In this document: one piece after another, positions 27,595-38,678 of the stretch | Numbering within the stretch: position 1 is the stretch's first letter | How the letters are laid out: each line of letters opens with the position of its first letter | Source: Planctomonas psychrotolerans | Lineage (GTDB): Bacteria > Actinomycetota > Actinomycetes > Actinomycetales > Microbacteriaceae | NCBI RefSeq assembly: GCF_008642235.1 | Contig: NZ_SJEV01000001.1 | Span: 1,816,400-1,880,399 of the forward strand | Length of the DNA: 64,000 bases | Reading direction: 5' to 3' | The notes under the pieces: generated by a model | Told to the model about the DNA's origin: nothing | Databases searched by the model: none | Seen by the model: only the letters and a program-made list of their open reading frames with translations | Made by a program: the position numbers and the translations under genes

Positions 27595-28379
27595 TGGGCC
27601 AGAAAGTAAACCCGTACGGTTTCCGTCTCGGTATCACCACCGACCACGTGTCGCGCTGGTTCTCCGACAGCACGAAGTCCGGACAGCGTTACAGCGACTT
27701 CGTCGCCGAGGACGTCAAGATCCGCACGCTGCTGAAGACCTCGCTCGACCGCGCCGGCGTTGCGCGTATCGAGATCGAGCGCACCCGTGACCGCGTCCGC
27801 GTCGACATCCACACCGCCCGTCCGGGCATCGTGATCGGTCGTCGTGGCGCCGAGGCCGAGCGCATCCGCTCCGACCTCGAGAAGCTCACCGGCAAGCAGA
27901 TCCAGCTCAACATCCTCGAGGTGAAGAACCCCGAGGCCGAAGCCCAGCTCGTGGCCCAGGGCATCGCCGAGCAGCTGAGCGCCCGCGTGGCGTTCCGTCG
28001 TGCGATGCGCAAGGGCCTCCAGGGCGCCCAGCGCGCCGGAGCCAAGGGTGTCCGCATCCAGGTCTCCGGTCGCCTCGGCGGCGCGGAGATGAGCCGCTCC
28101 GAGTTCTACCGCGAGGGTCGCGTGCCGCTGCACACCCTTCGCGCGAACATCGACTACGGCTTCTACGAGGCGCGCACCACCTTCGGTCGCATCGGCGTGA
28201 AGGTGTGGATCTACAAGGGCGACATCACCAACAAGGAGCTTGCCCGCGAGCAGGCCAACCAGAAGTCATCGCGCCCCGAGCGACGTGACGGACGCGATGG
28301 CGACCGTCCCCGCCGCGGGAGCGCTCCACGCACGGACGCGGCAGCAGCACCCGTCGCGGCAGCAGGAGTTGAGGCATAA
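27594..28379 (+). CDS. rpsC: 30S ribosomal protein S3
   Basis: mRNA-entry protein with KH domain, 261 aa. [12 protein letters not shown], the KH GxxG region [17 protein letters not shown], and [15 protein letters not shown] are standard. The last ~40 residues form a basic, then alanine-rich tail ([18 protein letters not shown]...). Start GTG 27594. Confidence 0.97.
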   Translation: MGQKVNPYGFRLGITTDHVSRWFSDSTKSGQRYSDFVAEDVKIRTLLKTSLDRAGVARIEIERTRDRVRVDIHTARPGIVIGRRGAEAERIRSDLEKLTGKQIQLNILEVKNPEAEAQLVAQGIAEQLSARVAFRRAMRKGLQGAQRAGAKGVRIQVSGRLGGAEMSRSEFYREGRVPLHTLRANIDYGFYEARTTFGRIGVKVWIYKGDITNKELAREQANQKSSRPERRDGRDGDRPRRGSAPRTDAAAAPVAAAGVEA

Positions 28380-28381
28380 CC

Positions 28382-28801
28382 ATGTTGATTCCACGCAGGG
28401 TCAAGCACCGCAAGCAGCACCACCCCGGTCGTAGCGGCCAGGCCACCGGTGGCACCAAGGTCAGCTTCGGTGAATACGGCATCCAGGCGCTCACGCCTGC
28501 CTATGTGACGAACCGCCAGATCGAGTCCGCTCGTATCGCGATGACCCGTCACATCAAGCGTGGTGGAAAGGTGTGGATCAACATCTACCCCGACCGCCCG
28601 CTCACCAAGAAGCCCGCCGAAACCCGCATGGGTTCCGGTAAGGGTAGCCCCGAGTGGTGGGTCGCGAACGTCAAGCCGGGTCGCGTGCTCTTCGAGCTCA
28701 GTGGCGTGGACGAGACCGTCGCCCGCGAAGCACTCACCCGGGCAATCCACAAGCTGCCCCTGAAGGCACGCATCATCAAGCGCGAAGAGGGTGACGCATA
28801 A
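28382..28801 (+). CDS. rplP: 50S ribosomal protein L16
   Basis: A-site region protein, 139 aa. [43 protein letters not shown] and LPLKARII are conserved. Its stop overlaps the rpmC start (TAATG). Confidence 0.97.
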   Translation: MLIPRRVKHRKQHHPGRSGQATGGTKVSFGEYGIQALTPAYVTNRQIESARIAMTRHIKRGGKVWINIYPDRPLTKKPAETRMGSGKGSPEWWVANVKPGRVLFELSGVDETVAREALTRAIHKLPLKARIIKREEGDA

Positions 28802-29151
28802 TGGCGATCGGATCCAAGGAGCTCGCTCCCACCGAGCTCGACACGTTCGAGGACGAGCGACTCGCTGAAGAGCTGAAGAAGGCCAAGGAGGAGCTGTTCA
28901 ACCTGCGCTTCCAGTCGGCCACCGGTCAGCTCGAGGGTCATGGGCGCCTGCGCGCGGTCAAGCGCGACATCGCCCGCATCTACACGGTGCTCCGTGAGCG
29001 CGAGCTCGGCATTCGGGCCACCCCCGCCCCGATCGAGGCCCCGGCCCCGGCCGAGAAGAAGAAGAAGTCCAAGAAGGCCGACGCGTCGACGACGGCCGAC
29101 TCTTCGACCACCGTCGAAGAGACGACCGAGACTGCCGAGGAGACCAAGTAA
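28801..29151 (+). CDS. rpmC: 50S ribosomal protein L29 with C-terminal extension
   Basis: Exit-site protein, 116 aa, where the family core is about 65-75 aa. The core is residues ~1-75 ([45 protein letters not shown]). The rest is a disordered tail, first Pro/Ala, then KKKKSKK, then Ser/Thr/Glu-rich. It overlaps both neighbours by one base. Confidence 0.96.
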   Translation: MAIGSKELAPTELDTFEDERLAEELKKAKEELFNLRFQSATGQLEGHGRLRAVKRDIARIYTVLRERELGIRATPAPIEAPAPAEKKKKSKKADASTTADSSTTVEETTETAEETK

Positions 29152-29465
29152 TGGCACAGGCACAGGAAGCCACCGGCCACGAGTCGGCGGAGCACGACGT
29201 CAAGGACGCCGGATCGCGCGGCTACCGCAAGACCCGTCGCGGCTACGTCACGAGCGACCGCATGGAGAAGACCATCACCGTCGAGGTCGAGGACCGCGTC
29301 AAGCACCCCCTCTACGGCAAGGTCATCCGCCGCACGTCCAAGGTCAAGGCCCACGATGAGGCGAACACCGCCGGCATCGGCGACCTCGTCCTCATCAGCG
29401 AGACCCGACCGCTCAGTGCATCCAAGCGCTGGCGCCTCGTCGAGATTCTTGAGAAGGCAAAGTAA
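29151..29465 (+). CDS. rpsQ: 30S ribosomal protein S17
   Basis: Early 16S binder, 104 aa. [42 protein letters not shown] is the OB-fold core; about 20 acidic residues precede it. Coupled to rpmC by TAATG. Confidence 0.97.
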   Translation: MAQAQEATGHESAEHDVKDAGSRGYRKTRRGYVTSDRMEKTITVEVEDRVKHPLYGKVIRRTSKVKAHDEANTAGIGDLVLISETRPLSASKRWRLVEILEKAK

Positions 29466-29495
29466 GCCTCGGCTTGCTTTGAAGGAGGAAACACA

Positions 29496-29864
29496 GTGAT
29501 TCAGCAGGAATCTCGCCTGAAGATCGCCGACAACACCGGTGCCAAGGAGATCTTGACCATCCGCGTGCTCGGTGGTTCGGGTCGTCGCTACGCCGGCCTC
29601 GGCGACGTCATCGTCGCCACCGTCAAGGACGCGATCCCCGGCGGCAACGTCAAGAAGGGTGAGGTCGTCAAGGCCGTCATCGTTCGCACCAAGAAGGAGA
29701 CACGTCGTTCGGACGGCTCCTACATCAAGTTCGACGAGAACGCCGCAGTGATCCTGAAGAACGACGGCGAGCCCCGCGGCACCCGCATCTTCGGACCGGT
29801 CGGTCGCGAGCTTCGCGACAAGAAGTTCATGAAGATCATCTCGCTGGCACCGGAGGTCATTTAG
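29496..29864 (+). CDS. rplN: 50S ribosomal protein L14
   Basis: Interface protein, 122 aa, canonical ([18 protein letters not shown] ... [22 protein letters not shown]). The start is GTG 29496 after GAAGGAGG. It opens the spc gene set, 30 bp after rpsQ with no visible terminator, so S10 and spc probably form one transcription unit here. Confidence 0.97.
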   Translation: MIQQESRLKIADNTGAKEILTIRVLGGSGRRYAGLGDVIVATVKDAIPGGNVKKGEVVKAVIVRTKKETRRSDGSYIKFDENAAVILKNDGEPRGTRIFGPVGRELRDKKFMKIISLAPEVI

Positions 29865-29866
29865 TC

Positions 29867-30226
29867 ATGGCAAACATCAAGAAGGGTGACCTGGTTCAGG
29901 TCATCACCGGGCGCACGCAGGCCCGAGGCGGAGACCGCGGCAAGCAGGGTCGAGTGATCGACGTGCAGGTCGAGCGGAACCGCGTCGTGGTCGAGGGCAT
30001 CAACTTCGTCACCAAGCACTCGCGCGTCGGCCAGACGCAGCGCGGCACGAAGACCGGTGGCATCGAGACCTTCGAGGCACCCATTCACGTATCCAACGTG
30101 GCGCTCGTCGACCCGGAGACCAAGACGCCCACGCGCGTCGGATTCCGCACCGAGACCCAGGTCAAGGACGGCGTCTCCAAGACCGTTCGCGTTCGCTACG
30201 CCAAGAAGTCAGGTAAGGACCTGTAA
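29867..30226 (+). CDS. rplX: 50S ribosomal protein L24
   Basis: Assembly-initiator protein with KOW motif, 119 aa. [43 protein letters not shown] and the C-terminal [11 protein letters not shown] are typical. Overlaps rplE (TAATG). Confidence 0.97.
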   Translation: MANIKKGDLVQVITGRTQARGGDRGKQGRVIDVQVERNRVVVEGINFVTKHSRVGQTQRGTKTGGIETFEAPIHVSNVALVDPETKTPTRVGFRTETQVKDGVSKTVRVRYAKKSGKDL

Positions 30227-30822
30227 TGACCGACACGACTACTGCCGCGCAGGCTGTCAAGGTGCAGCCCCGCCTGAAGCAGAAGTACAAGTCCGAGATC
30301 TCGGACAAGCTGAAGACCGACCTCGGTCTCACGAACGTGCACCAGGTGCCGAGCCTCGTGAAGATCGTCGTGAACATGGGTGTCGGCGAGGCTGCCCGTG
30401 ACGGCAAGATCATCGACGGTGCGGTCGCAGACCTCACCAAGATCACCGGCCAGAAGCCGCAGGTCACGAAGGCCCGCAAGTCGATCGCCCAGTTCAAGCT
30501 CCGCGAGGGTCAGCCCATCGGCTGCCACGTCACGCTGCGCGGCGACCGCATGTGGGAGTTCCTCGACCGGCTGCTCTCGCTCTCGCTTCCCCGTATCCGC
30601 GACTTCCGCGGGCTCAGCCCGAAGCAGTTCGACGGCAACGGCAACTACACCTTCGGTCTCACCGAGCAGTCCATGTTCCACGAGATCGACCAGGACCGCG
30701 TCGACCGCGTTCGCGGAATGGACATCACCGTCGTCACGACGGCGAAGAACGACGAAGAGGGACGCGCCCTGCTGCGCCAGCTCGGGTTCCCGTTCCAGTC
30801 CACCGAGAACGCCGGCGCGTAG
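30226..30822 (+). CDS. rplE: 50S ribosomal protein L5
   Basis: 5S rRNA-binding protein, 198 aa. [43 protein letters not shown] and [27 protein letters not shown] are standard. The 109 bp after it contain no S14 gene. Confidence 0.97.
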   Translation: MTDTTTAAQAVKVQPRLKQKYKSEISDKLKTDLGLTNVHQVPSLVKIVVNMGVGEAARDGKIIDGAVADLTKITGQKPQVTKARKSIAQFKLREGQPIGCHVTLRGDRMWEFLDRLLSLSLPRIRDFRGLSPKQFDGNGNYTFGLTEQSMFHEIDQDRVDRVRGMDITVVTTAKNDEEGRALLRQLGFPFQSTENAGA

Positions 30823-30931
30823 CACCGAAGCACCACCGGTGCCGGGCAATCCGGTCGGGCACCATAACCACCACAGGTCGGCATTTCCGTGTAACGGATG
30901 ACGAAACCAGGCGAGAAAGGCACCACTCCTC

Positions 30932-31330
30932 ATGACAATGACAGATCCGGTCGCAGACATGCTGACCAGACTGCGCAACGCTAACTCGGCGTTCCACGAC
31001 ACCGTGTCGCTGCCGAACAGCAAGCTCAAGTCCAACATCGCCGAGATCCTGAAGGCGGAGGGTTACATCTCCGCCTGGAAGGTGGAGGACGCCCGCGTCG
31101 GCAGCACGCTGACGCTCGACCTCAAGTACGGTCCCAACCGCGAGCGCTCCATCTCCGGCATCAAGCGGGTGTCGAAGCCCGGTCTCCGCGTCTACGCGAA
31201 GTCCACCGAGATCCCCAGCGTTCTCGGCGGCCTCGGCGTCGCGATCCTGTCCACCTCCTCGGGGCTCCTCACGGACCGCCAGGCAGCGAAGAAGGGCGTG
31301 GGTGGGGAAATCCTCGCCTACGTGTGGTAA
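30932..31330 (+). CDS. rpsH: 30S ribosomal protein S8
   Basis: Central-domain 16S binder, 132 aa. [29 protein letters not shown] and [26 protein letters not shown] are canonical. It follows rplE after a spacer where many bacteria carry rpsN/rpsZ. Confidence 0.97.
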   Translation: MTMTDPVADMLTRLRNANSAFHDTVSLPNSKLKSNIAEILKAEGYISAWKVEDARVGSTLTLDLKYGPNRERSISGIKRVSKPGLRVYAKSTEIPSVLGGLGVAILSTSSGLLTDRQAAKKGVGGEILAYVW

Positions 31331-31337
31331 CTCCGTC

Positions 31338-31874
31338 ATGTCACGTATTGGAAGACTTCCCATCGAGATCCCTGCCGGGGTCGACGTTTCGGTGAACGGC
31401 TCGGCCGTCTCCGTCAAAGGCCCGAAGGGCGAGCTCGGTCTGACCGTCGCCAGCCCCATCGCGGTTGAGGTCGCTGATGGCCAGGTTCTGGTCACGCGTC
31501 CCAACGACGAGCGCGAGTCGCGCTCGCTGCACGGCCTCACGCGCAGCCTCATCGCCAACCAGATCGTCGGCGTCACCCAGGGCTACACCAAGGGCCTCGA
31601 GATCGTCGGTACCGGTTACCGCGTCGTCGCCAAGGGTGCCGGAGTCGAGTTCGCGCTCGGGTTCTCCCACCCGGTGTCCGTTGAGCCGCCCGCCGGCATC
31701 ACCTTCACCGTCGAGGGCAACAACCGCCTCACCGTGAGCGGCATCGACAAGCAGGCCGTGGGCGAGGTCGCCGCCAACATCCGCAAGATTCGCAAGCCCG
31801 AGCCCTACAAGGGCAAGGGAGTCCGCTACGCCGGCGAAGTTGTTCGCCGCAAGGCCGGAAAGAGTGGTAAGTAA
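31338..31874 (+). CDS. rplF: 50S ribosomal protein L6
   Basis: 178 aa protein near the GTPase-associated centre. [24 protein letters not shown] and the C-terminal [31 protein letters not shown] are typical. ATG 31338 is 7 bp after rpsH. Confidence 0.97.
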   Translation: MSRIGRLPIEIPAGVDVSVNGSAVSVKGPKGELGLTVASPIAVEVADGQVLVTRPNDERESRSLHGLTRSLIANQIVGVTQGYTKGLEIVGTGYRVVAKGAGVEFALGFSHPVSVEPPAGITFTVEGNNRLTVSGIDKQAVGEVAANIRKIRKPEPYKGKGVRYAGEVVRRKAGKSGK

Positions 31875-31876
31875 CC

Positions 31877-32248
31877 ATGGCTCTCGGAGTTAGAGGAAAG
31901 AGCAAGTCTGCCGCCCGTGGCCGCAGGCACCTTCGCCTTCGCAAGAAGGTCGTGGGAACCGAGGTTCGCCCCCGTCTCGTCGTGACCCGTTCGGCGCGTC
32001 ACGTGTTCGTGCAGGTCGTCGACGACAGCAAGGGCTTCACCCTCGCGTCCGCATCGACGCTCGAGGCGGACATGCGCACGTTCGACGGTGACAAGACCGC
32101 CAAGGCCCGCAAGGTCGGCGAACTCGTCGCCGAGCGCGCCAAGCAGGCCGGTATCGAGGCCGTCGTATTTGACCGCGGTGGTAACCGCTACGCAGGACGC
32201 GTTGCGGCCATCGCCGATGGAGCTCGAGAGGGCGGATTGAAGCTATGA
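31877..32248 (+). CDS. rplR: 50S ribosomal protein L18
   Basis: 5S rRNA-binding protein, 123 aa. [37 protein letters not shown] and [26 protein letters not shown] are standard. Overlaps rpsE by four bases. Confidence 0.97.
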   Translation: MALGVRGKSKSAARGRRHLRLRKKVVGTEVRPRLVVTRSARHVFVQVVDDSKGFTLASASTLEADMRTFDGDKTAKARKVGELVAERAKQAGIEAVVFDRGGNRYAGRVAAIADGAREGGLKL

Positions 32249-32940
32249 GCACTGTTCCTGAGAACGTTGACACCAAAGAGCCCGACGTGGCTGCGGTGAC
32301 CGAGACGCCGGTGGAGACCGCCGCCTCGAGCGCGCCCGCCCAGAACGAGCCCCGCGAGGCCCGTCGTGGTGGCCGCGAGCGCAACCCCAACAAGGACCGC
32401 AACTCGCGCGATGCCGACAAGAGCCAGTTCCTGGAGCGCGTCGTCACCATCAACCGCGTGTCGAAGGTCGTCAAGGGTGGCCGTCGCTTCAGCTTCACCG
32501 CGCTCGTCGTGGTCGGAGACGGCAACGGACTCGTCGGCGTCGGTTACGGCAAGGCCCGCGAGGTCCCCACGGCCATCTCGAAGGGCGTCGAAGAGGCGAA
32601 GAAGAACTTCTTCCGCGTTCCCCGCGTCGGCAACACCATCCCGCACCCCGTGCAGGGTGAGGCCGCCGCGGGCGTCGTCCTGCTGCGTCCCGCCTCGGGT
32701 GGTACCGGTGTTATCGCCGGTGGCCCGGTGCGCGCCGTGCTCGAGTGCGCCGGCATCCATGACGTGCTGAGCAAGTCGCTCGGTTCGTCGAACACGATCA
32801 ACATCGTGCACGCGACCGTCGCTGCTCTCCAGCAGCTCGAGGAGCCCCGTGCGGTCGCCGCACGTCGCGGCCTCGAGGTCGACCACGTTGTCCCGGCGCG
32901 CCTGCTGCGCGCCGAGGCCGAAGCGAAGGCAGGTGCCTGA
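32245..32940 (+). CDS. rpsE: 30S ribosomal protein S5 with N-terminal extension
   Basis: Decoding-fidelity protein, 231 aa against a usual 165-215. The core starts near residue 60 ([42 protein letters not shown]). The first ~55 residues are acidic/Ala-rich then Arg-rich and probably disordered. Overlaps rplR (ATGA) and rpmD (TGATG). Confidence 0.97.
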   Translation: MSTVPENVDTKEPDVAAVTETPVETAASSAPAQNEPREARRGGRERNPNKDRNSRDADKSQFLERVVTINRVSKVVKGGRRFSFTALVVVGDGNGLVGVGYGKAREVPTAISKGVEEAKKNFFRVPRVGNTIPHPVQGEAAAGVVLLRPASGGTGVIAGGPVRAVLECAGIHDVLSKSLGSSNTINIVHATVAALQQLEEPRAVAARRGLEVDHVVPARLLRAEAEAKAGA

Positions 32941-33128
32941 TGGCTGCACAGCTCAGGGTCACGCAGATCAAGTCCAGAATCAGTGAGAAGCAGAACCAGC
33001 GCGACACGCTCCGCAGCCTCGGTCTCCGACGCATCGGTCAGACCGTCGTCCGCGAGGACAACAAGCAGAACCGCGGTTACGTCAACACTGTCGCTCACCT
33101 GGTGAAGGTTGAGGAGATCAACTCATGA
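32940..33128 (+). CDS. rpmD: 50S ribosomal protein L30
   Basis: 62 aa. [37 protein letters not shown] is the family core. Coupled at both ends (TGATG with rpsE, ATGA with rplO). Confidence 0.96.
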   Translation: MAAQLRVTQIKSRISEKQNQRDTLRSLGLRRIGQTVVREDNKQNRGYVNTVAHLVKVEEINS

Positions 33129-33652
33129 CGAACATCAACACCCCCGCCGCTGAGTCGACCCCTTCGGCCGACTCCGCGGGAACCGCACGGAAGGGCCAGG
33201 TCGCGGAGTCCCGCGACCAGGTCCTCAAGGTCCACCACCTCCGCCCCGCCCCCGGCGCCAAGACCGCACGCACCCGCGTCGGTCGCGGTGAGGGCTCCAA
33301 GGGCAAGACCGCTGGTCGCGGTACCAAGGGAACCAAGGCGCGCTACACCGTGCGCATCGGTTTCGAGGGTGGCCAGATGCCGCTGCACATGCGTACCCCG
33401 AAGCTGCGCGGGTTCAAGAACCCGTTCCGCGTGGAGTACCAGGTCGTCAACCTCGACAAGCTCGCGGAACTGTACCCCTCGGGTGGCGACGTCACCGTGG
33501 CCGACCTTGTCGCCAAGGGTGCCGTTCGCAAGAACGAGAAGGTCAAGGTTCTTGGGCAGGGCGACATTGCGGTTAAGCTGAGCGTTGCGGTCGACAAGGT
33601 CTCGGGTTCAGCCGAGCAGAAGATCGTAGCCGCAGGTGGCTCCGTAAAGTAG
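33125..33652 (+). CDS. rplO: 50S ribosomal protein L15 with N-terminal extension
   Basis: Late-assembly protein, 175 aa. The normal start of the family corresponds to [36 protein letters not shown], here preceded by ~35 extra Ala/Ser/Thr-rich residues. The extended ATG is supported by its overlap with the rpmD stop; no good internal start codon was seen. Confidence 0.95.
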   Translation: MTNINTPAAESTPSADSAGTARKGQVAESRDQVLKVHHLRPAPGAKTARTRVGRGEGSKGKTAGRGTKGTKARYTVRIGFEGGQMPLHMRTPKLRGFKNPFRVEYQVVNLDKLAELYPSGGDVTVADLVAKGAVRKNEKVKVLGQGDIAVKLSVAVDKVSGSAEQKIVAAGGSVK

Positions 33653-33659
33653 GTCATCT

Positions 33660-33736
33660 CGGGTGGTCGGTTCGCCGACCACCCGGAGTCCTTTCACAGC
33701 GCGACACCTGGGCGACCGGTACACACCGGTCGCCCA
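33660..33736 (+). promoter_or_regulatory. Two strong hairpins in the rplO-secY spacer
   Basis: First stem: 11 bp, 33660-33670 with 33675-33685, loop TTCG. Second stem: 11 bp, 33709-33719 with 33726-33736, loop TACACA. Neither is followed by a long T-run. They probably lower transcription into, or separate mRNA stability of, secY-adk-map relative to the ribosomal genes. Confidence 0.65.
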
Positions 33737-33767
33737 TGTTTGTACCCAATGGAAAGCAGGACGCCTT

Positions 33768-35090
33768 TTGTTTAGCGCCGTTGCGAGGATTTTCCGCACG
33801 CCAGACCTCCGCAGAAAGATCGGCTTCACGCTGGGCATCATCGCCCTGTTCCGCCTCGGGTCGTTCATCCCTGCGCCCTTCGTCGACTTCGGCAATGTGC
33901 AATCCTGCCTCGCGGCGAACCAGGGCACGTCCGGCCTCTACGAGATGGTCAACCTCTTCAGCGGCGGTGCTCTGCTCCAGCTGTCGGTGTTCGCGCTCGG
34001 CATCATGCCGTACATCACGGCGTCGATCATCGTGCAGCTTCTCCGTGTGGTCATCCCGCACTTCGAGACGCTGCACAAGGAGGGTCAGTCCGGCCAGGCG
34101 ACCCTGACGCAGTACACCCGCTACCTCACCATCGCGCTCGGTGTGCTCCAGTCGACCACTCTCATCACCGTCGCCCGCAGCGGATCGCTCTTCGGCAGCA
34201 CCAACGTTCCCGAGTGCACGCAGCTCATCACGAATGACGCCTGGTACGCCATCATGCTCATGGTCATCACCATGACCGCCGGCACGGGCCTCATCATGTG
34301 GATGGGCGAGCTCATCACCGAGCGCGGCATCGGCAACGGCATGTCGCTCCTCATCTTCATCTCGATCGCGGCCACGTTCCCCACGTCCCTCTGGGCCATC
34401 TCGCAGAGCCAGGGCTTCGAGATCTTCCTGCTCGTGCTCGCGGTGGGCCTCGTGATCGTGGCACTCGTCGTATTCGTCGAGCAGTCGCAGCGTCGTATCC
34501 CCGTCCAGTACGCCAAGCGGATGGTCGGGCGCCGGACCTATGGCGGCAACAACACCTACATCCCGATCAAGGTGAACATGGCGGGAGTCATCCCGGTCAT
34601 CTTCGCGTCGTCGCTCCTGTACCTCCCCGCGCTGATCGCGCAGTTCAACCAGCCGCCGGCCGGCGAGGCGCCGCAGCCGTGGGTTCAGTGGATCACCGAC
34701 AACCTCACGAGCGGCGACAACCCGCTGTACATGGCGCTGTACTTCGCCCTGATCATCGGATTCACCTACTTCTACGTGGCCATCACCTTCAACCCGGAGG
34801 AGGTCGCGGACAACATGAAGAAGTACGGCGGCTTCATCCCGGGCATCCGTGCGGGTCGGCCCACGGCGGAGTACCTCGACTACGTGCTCACCCGCGTGAC
34901 CCTGCCGGGGTCCATCTACCTCGGCCTCATCGCGCTAATCCCCCTCATCGCCCTGGCCCTCGTCGGCGCGAACGCCAACTTCCCGTTCGGTGGCGCGAGC
35001 ATCCTCATCATCGTCGGCGTCGGGCTCGAGACGGTCAAGCAGATCGACTCGCAGCTGCAGCAGCGCCATTACGAAGGACTTCTCCGGTGA
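33768..35090 (+). CDS. secY: Preprotein translocase subunit SecY
   Basis: Channel subunit of the Sec translocon, 440 aa with about ten membrane helices. It opens [36 protein letters not shown], has a plug/TM2 region with [26 protein letters not shown], and cytoplasmic loop [33 protein letters not shown]. The start is TTG 33768 with GCAGGA upstream; in-frame sequence further upstream lies inside the two hairpins. It overlaps adk by four bases. Confidence 0.96.
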   Translation: MFSAVARIFRTPDLRRKIGFTLGIIALFRLGSFIPAPFVDFGNVQSCLAANQGTSGLYEMVNLFSGGALLQLSVFALGIMPYITASIIVQLLRVVIPHFETLHKEGQSGQATLTQYTRYLTIALGVLQSTTLITVARSGSLFGSTNVPECTQLITNDAWYAIMLMVITMTAGTGLIMWMGELITERGIGNGMSLLIFISIAATFPTSLWAISQSQGFEIFLLVLAVGLVIVALVVFVEQSQRRIPVQYAKRMVGRRTYGGNNTYIPIKVNMAGVIPVIFASSLLYLPALIAQFNQPPAGEAPQPWVQWITDNLTSGDNPLYMALYFALIIGFTYFYVAITFNPEEVADNMKKYGGFIPGIRAGRPTAEYLDYVLTRVTLPGSIYLGLIALIPLIALALVGANANFPFGGASILIIVGVGLETVKQIDSQLQQRHYEGLLR

Positions 35091-35677
35091 CCCGTCTCCT
35101 CCTGATCGGCCCGCCCGGCGCGGGTAAAGGCACGCAGGCCGTGCGCCTCTCCGAGGCCTACGGCATCCCCGCCATCTCGACCGGTGACATCTTCCGGTCG
35201 AACGTGCGCAACCAGACCGAGCTCGGCACCCTCGCCAAGGGCTACATCGACGCGGGTGACAATGTGCCCGACGAGCTGACCAACGCGCTCGTGCGCGACC
35301 GCCTCGCGGAGGACGACGCCCAGCACGGGTTCCTGCTCGATGGGTATCCGCGCACGACCGACCAGGTGCGGGCTCTGGACGCGTTCCTCGCCAGCCATGA
35401 CACCGCGCTCGACGCGGTCGTCGAACTGGTGGCCGACCCGGAAGAGACGGTCGCCCGTTTGCGCAAGCGCGCCTCGGAGCAGGGGCGAAGCGATGACAAC
35501 GACGACGTGGTCCGCCACCGCCTCGAGGTTTACGCCCGCGAGACCGCCCCGCTCATCGACGTGTACGAGGGCCGGAGCGGACTCGTGAAGATCGACGGCC
35601 TCGGCACCGTGGACGAGGTCACCGACCGGATCATCTCGGCCCTCACCGGTCACGGCATCGCCGTGCCCGTGCGGTGA
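35087..35677 (+). CDS. adk: Adenylate kinase
   Basis: ATP:AMP phosphotransferase, 196 aa, the short form without a zinc-type LID. Walker [15 protein letters not shown]-site [18 protein letters not shown] and [13 protein letters not shown] are intact. Start GTG 35087 overlaps the secY stop (GTGA), and the gene overlaps map by four bases. Confidence 0.96.
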   Translation: MTRLLLIGPPGAGKGTQAVRLSEAYGIPAISTGDIFRSNVRNQTELGTLAKGYIDAGDNVPDELTNALVRDRLAEDDAQHGFLLDGYPRTTDQVRALDAFLASHDTALDAVVELVADPEETVARLRKRASEQGRSDDNDDVVRHRLEVYARETAPLIDVYEGRSGLVKIDGLGTVDEVTDRIISALTGHGIAVPVR

Positions 35678-36519
35678 GCCGACCCGGCCCCCTGCGCGCC
35701 AAGGGCATCTACAAGACGCCCGACGACCTGCGCCGGATGATCGCCCCCGGTCTCGCGACCGCGGCGTCGCTGTCCGCCGTCCGCGACATCCTCGCCCCGG
35801 GCGTCACGACGCTCGAACTCGACGCCGCCGCCGACGCGGCCATCCGAGCGGTCGGCGGGCGATCCAACTTCCAGCTGGTTCCGGGATACCGGCATACGGT
35901 CTGCACCTCGGTCAATGACGAGGTCGTGCACGGCATCCCGGGCTCGCGCGTGCTCCAGCCCGGAGACACCGTGTCCGTGGACAGCGGTGCGGAGATCGAC
36001 GGCTGGAACGGCGACTCCGCCATGACCGTGGTGCTGCCGGATCCGACCCGCGAGGATGTGGTGGCCGAGCGCCGGACGCTGTCCGACGTCACCCGTGGCG
36101 CCCTCTGGCACGGCGTCGCCCGACTCGCCACGGCGCGGCACCTCAACGAGGTGGGCGAAGCCATCGAGGACTTCGTCGAGTCGCAGGGGGAGTACGGCAT
36201 CCTGACCGACTACATCGGTCACGGCATCGGTCGCACCATGCACGAGGAACCGCCGGTGTTCAACTACCGCGTGCGCGCCAAGGGCCCCGTGGTGAAGCCG
36301 GGACTGGTGGTGGCGATCGAGCCGATGATCACGGCCGGGAGCGCCGACACGCTCGTGCGGGACGACGACTGGACGGTCGCGACCGTGGACGGCAGCATGG
36401 CCGCGCACTGGGAGCATTCCGTCGCGGTGCACGCCGACGGCATCTGGGTGCTCACCGCGACCGACGGTGGCGCCGCCGATCTGGCGCCGTTCGGCATCGT
36501 CCCGGTGGTGCCCCGATAA
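35674..36519 (+). CDS. map: Type I methionine aminopeptidase
   Basis: Removes N-terminal methionine from new proteins, 281 aa. Metal ligands are visible: two Asp in [18 protein letters not shown], His in [17 protein letters not shown], Glu in AIEPMI and Glu in WEHSVAVH. The substrate His of [16 protein letters not shown] is present. No N-terminal zinc finger. GTG start overlaps adk (GTGA). Last gene of the secY-adk-map run. Confidence 0.95.
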   Translation: MSRPGPLRAKGIYKTPDDLRRMIAPGLATAASLSAVRDILAPGVTTLELDAAADAAIRAVGGRSNFQLVPGYRHTVCTSVNDEVVHGIPGSRVLQPGDTVSVDSGAEIDGWNGDSAMTVVLPDPTREDVVAERRTLSDVTRGALWHGVARLATARHLNEVGEAIEDFVESQGEYGILTDYIGHGIGRTMHEEPPVFNYRVRAKGPVVKPGLVVAIEPMITAGSADTLVRDDDWTVATVDGSMAAHWEHSVAVHADGIWVLTATDGGAADLAPFGIVPVVPR

Positions 36520-36535
36520 CTGCGCCTTGCAGGGC

Positions 36536-36683
36536 GTCCCTTCGACGAGCTCAGGGACCGTATCAACGTGCGCCTCGGTCCCTGAGCCTGTCGAAGGGGC
36601 GCGACTCGCGTGCGTTACGTCCCTTCGACGAGCTCAGGGACCGGAGGGACGTGGACCTCGGTCCCTGAGCCTGTCGAAGGGGC
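36536..36683. repeat. Four alternating copies of the 24-bp intergenic repeat
   Basis: Inverted copies at 36536-36559 and 36619-36642 alternate with forward copies at 36577-36600 and 36660-36683. Adjacent copies can pair into hairpins. They lie between the convergent ends of map and the mtl regulator and may act as bidirectional terminators. Confidence 0.88.
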
Positions 36684-36704
36684 GCGACCGGAGGCGGCTC
36701 CCCG

Positions 36705-38678
36705 CTACGCGTCGATGACGTGGACGAGCTGCTCGATGAAGGAGGCGAAGTCCGCCGACTTGTCGATGATGCCCAGCACGTCGGCGCGATCCGAGAACAC
36801 CTCGACGAATTGGTCGAACACGCGCTGGAAGCTGCCGCGGCCGCTCGCACTGAAGGCGATCAGTGCGACGACGTTCACCCGGCTCCCGCCCCACGGCATC
36901 GGCACCTCGTTCACCGCGATGGCGATGGAGGTGCGCTCCGCCGTCATCTCCATCGCGTGCGGAACCGCGAGACTGTCGGTGAACGCGGTCGACGACATCC
37001 GCTCGCGGGCGATCGCGCCCTCGATGTAGGACTGGTCGATGACCCCCCGCTCCACCATGCGCTTCCCGAGGGCACGGATCATCGACTCCTCGTCCGGGGC
37101 GTCGAGGTTGCGGAAGAACAGCTCCTCGTCGAAGAACCGCAGGAGGTCGTCCTTGATCGCGGCCCGTCGATTGTGCCGGCGCACCCGGGTGATGGCCGCC
37201 CGGATCGCGTCGATGTCGTCGGTGGTGGGGATCGGATGGATCGGCACCACGTTGCCGCCGGGCCGCGACACCGCAGCGCTCAGCACCAGATCCACCGGCA
37301 GGGTCTGCGGGTCGATGTCGGTGCGCGTGACCACGAGCTCGATCGACAGCTCGCTGCCGAGCTCGGACTCGATGCGCCGGCGGAGCAGGTCCTGCAGGTC
37401 GTAGTAGTTCGCGCACACGATCGCGCAGGTCACGCGCTGCTGCCGGTGCGACGACCGTTCCAGGTGCGACCCGACATGGAGGGCGATGTAGGCGATCTCG
37501 TCGTCGTTCAGCACGATCGCCTTGCGGCGCGAGATCTCGCTGGCGATGAAGACCGCCACCTCGAAGGTCATCGGATACGTCGTCTTGATCGATCGGGCGA
37601 GCGGATTCCGTGCGAGAGAGCGATTGCGGGCCCGAGCGACGAGGTTGCCGAGGTGCAGGGAGAACCGGGCGGTGAAGGCGTCGTCGTCGAGGTCGACGAG
37701 GTACTCCTGCTGCACGCGCCGCACGATCGCCCGAACGGTGTCGAGATCCGATGACGCCACGTGATCCCGCAGCACGGTGGCGAGTGCCTCATCGTTCCCC
37801 GGGGTCACGACCCGCGTGGTGAGGAGGAGGGTGAGGTAGTCGATGTTCGCCCGGCCGAGATCGACGCCGAAGTGACGGCGGGTCAGTTCGGACAGGCCCT
37901 CGGCGAGCACCGTGGAGCGGTCCGGCACGTCGGGTACGCCGGACGGATCCCCGGTCGCCGACTCGCCGAAGCCGACCCCGGAGGGGAGCGGATGCTCCTC
38001 GAGCGCCCGCTCCCGCGATGCCCGGTCGACGGCGATCGCCACGTGCAGGAGCACGTTGTCGGTGCCGAACTCGTTGACGAAGTATCCGTTGCGCTCGAGC
38101 ATCTCGAGGAGATCGGTCTTGAAGGCGCCGAGGCCAGGCACGGAGAACTCGCGCTGCACGTTCTCGAGCTCGAAGAAGTCCTGCACCCGTTCCTCGCGGA
38201 ACATCCTGCTGAGGAGGCGACGGAAGTCGTGCTCCGAACCCGTCAACGACACGGTGGACCCGGTGCGGGTCAGGCCGAGGTCGGCGCCCTCGACCAATCC
38301 CCGAATGCGCCGGAGGTCGGCCTCGATGGTGGACTCGCTCACGAAGTGCGCGTCGGCGAGGTCGTGCACATCGAGTCCCGACGGTGCGTTGCCGAGCTGG
38401 CGCACGAGGGAGTAGATCCGGTCCCGGGGAGTCTCGGCCTCCGCCCCCCGGCTGCGGACGGCCTTGCGATACGCCGCATAGCTCCCGCGGTCGAGACGGT
38501 ACCCGTCGGACGACGATTCGATCGCCACGAGCGGCGTGGTTCGGGAGCGGACCGTGTTGACGTAGTTGCGCACGCTGCGCGTCGTCACTCCGAGGTGCGC
38601 GGCGAGCTCACCGGCATCGACCCACCGTTCGGTCATCGACAGGTAGTCGAGCAACCTTTCGTGCGACTCGCTGAGCAC
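36705..38678 (-). CDS. mtlR: PRD-containing PTS regulator (MtlR/BglG type)
   Basis: Transcription activator of PTS operons, about 657 aa. From the N-terminus: HTH domain (ERWVDAGELAAHLGVTTRSVRNYVNTVRS), a second HTH-like region (ADAHFVSESTIEADLRRIRGL), two PRDs carrying regulatory histidines (DNVLLHVAIAVDRAS; EIAYIALHVGSHLERS), an EIIB-like domain (VTCAIVCANYYDLQDLLRRRIE) and a C-terminal EIIA-like domain (DSLAVPHAMEM). Phosphorylation by HPr and the mannitol EII proteins is expected to set its activity. GTG 38678 is preferred because GAGGG lies 8 bases upstream; ATG 38813 would add 45 residues without a domain. It is divergent from the mtl genes. Confidence 0.88.
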   Translation of the reverse strand: MLSESHERLLDYLSMTERWVDAGELAAHLGVTTRSVRNYVNTVRSRTTPLVAIESSSDGYRLDRGSYAAYRKAVRSRGAEAETPRDRIYSLVRQLGNAPSGLDVHDLADAHFVSESTIEADLRRIRGLVEGADLGLTRTGSTVSLTGSEHDFRRLLSRMFREERVQDFFELENVQREFSVPGLGAFKTDLLEMLERNGYFVNEFGTDNVLLHVAIAVDRASRERALEEHPLPSGVGFGESATGDPSGVPDVPDRSTVLAEGLSELTRRHFGVDLGRANIDYLTLLLTTRVVTPGNDEALATVLRDHVASSDLDTVRAIVRRVQQEYLVDLDDDAFTARFSLHLGNLVARARNRSLARNPLARSIKTTYPMTFEVAVFIASEISRRKAIVLNDDEIAYIALHVGSHLERSSHRQQRVTCAIVCANYYDLQDLLRRRIESELGSELSIELVVTRTDIDPQTLPVDLVLSAAVSRPGGNVVPIHPIPTTDDIDAIRAAITRVRRHNRRAAIKDDLLRFFDEELFFRNLDAPDEESMIRALGKRMVERGVIDQSYIEGAIARERMSSTAFTDSLAVPHAMEMTAERTSIAIAVNEVPMPWGGSRVNVVALIAFSASGRGSFQRVFDQFVEVFSDRADVLGIIDKSADFASFIEQLVHVIDA

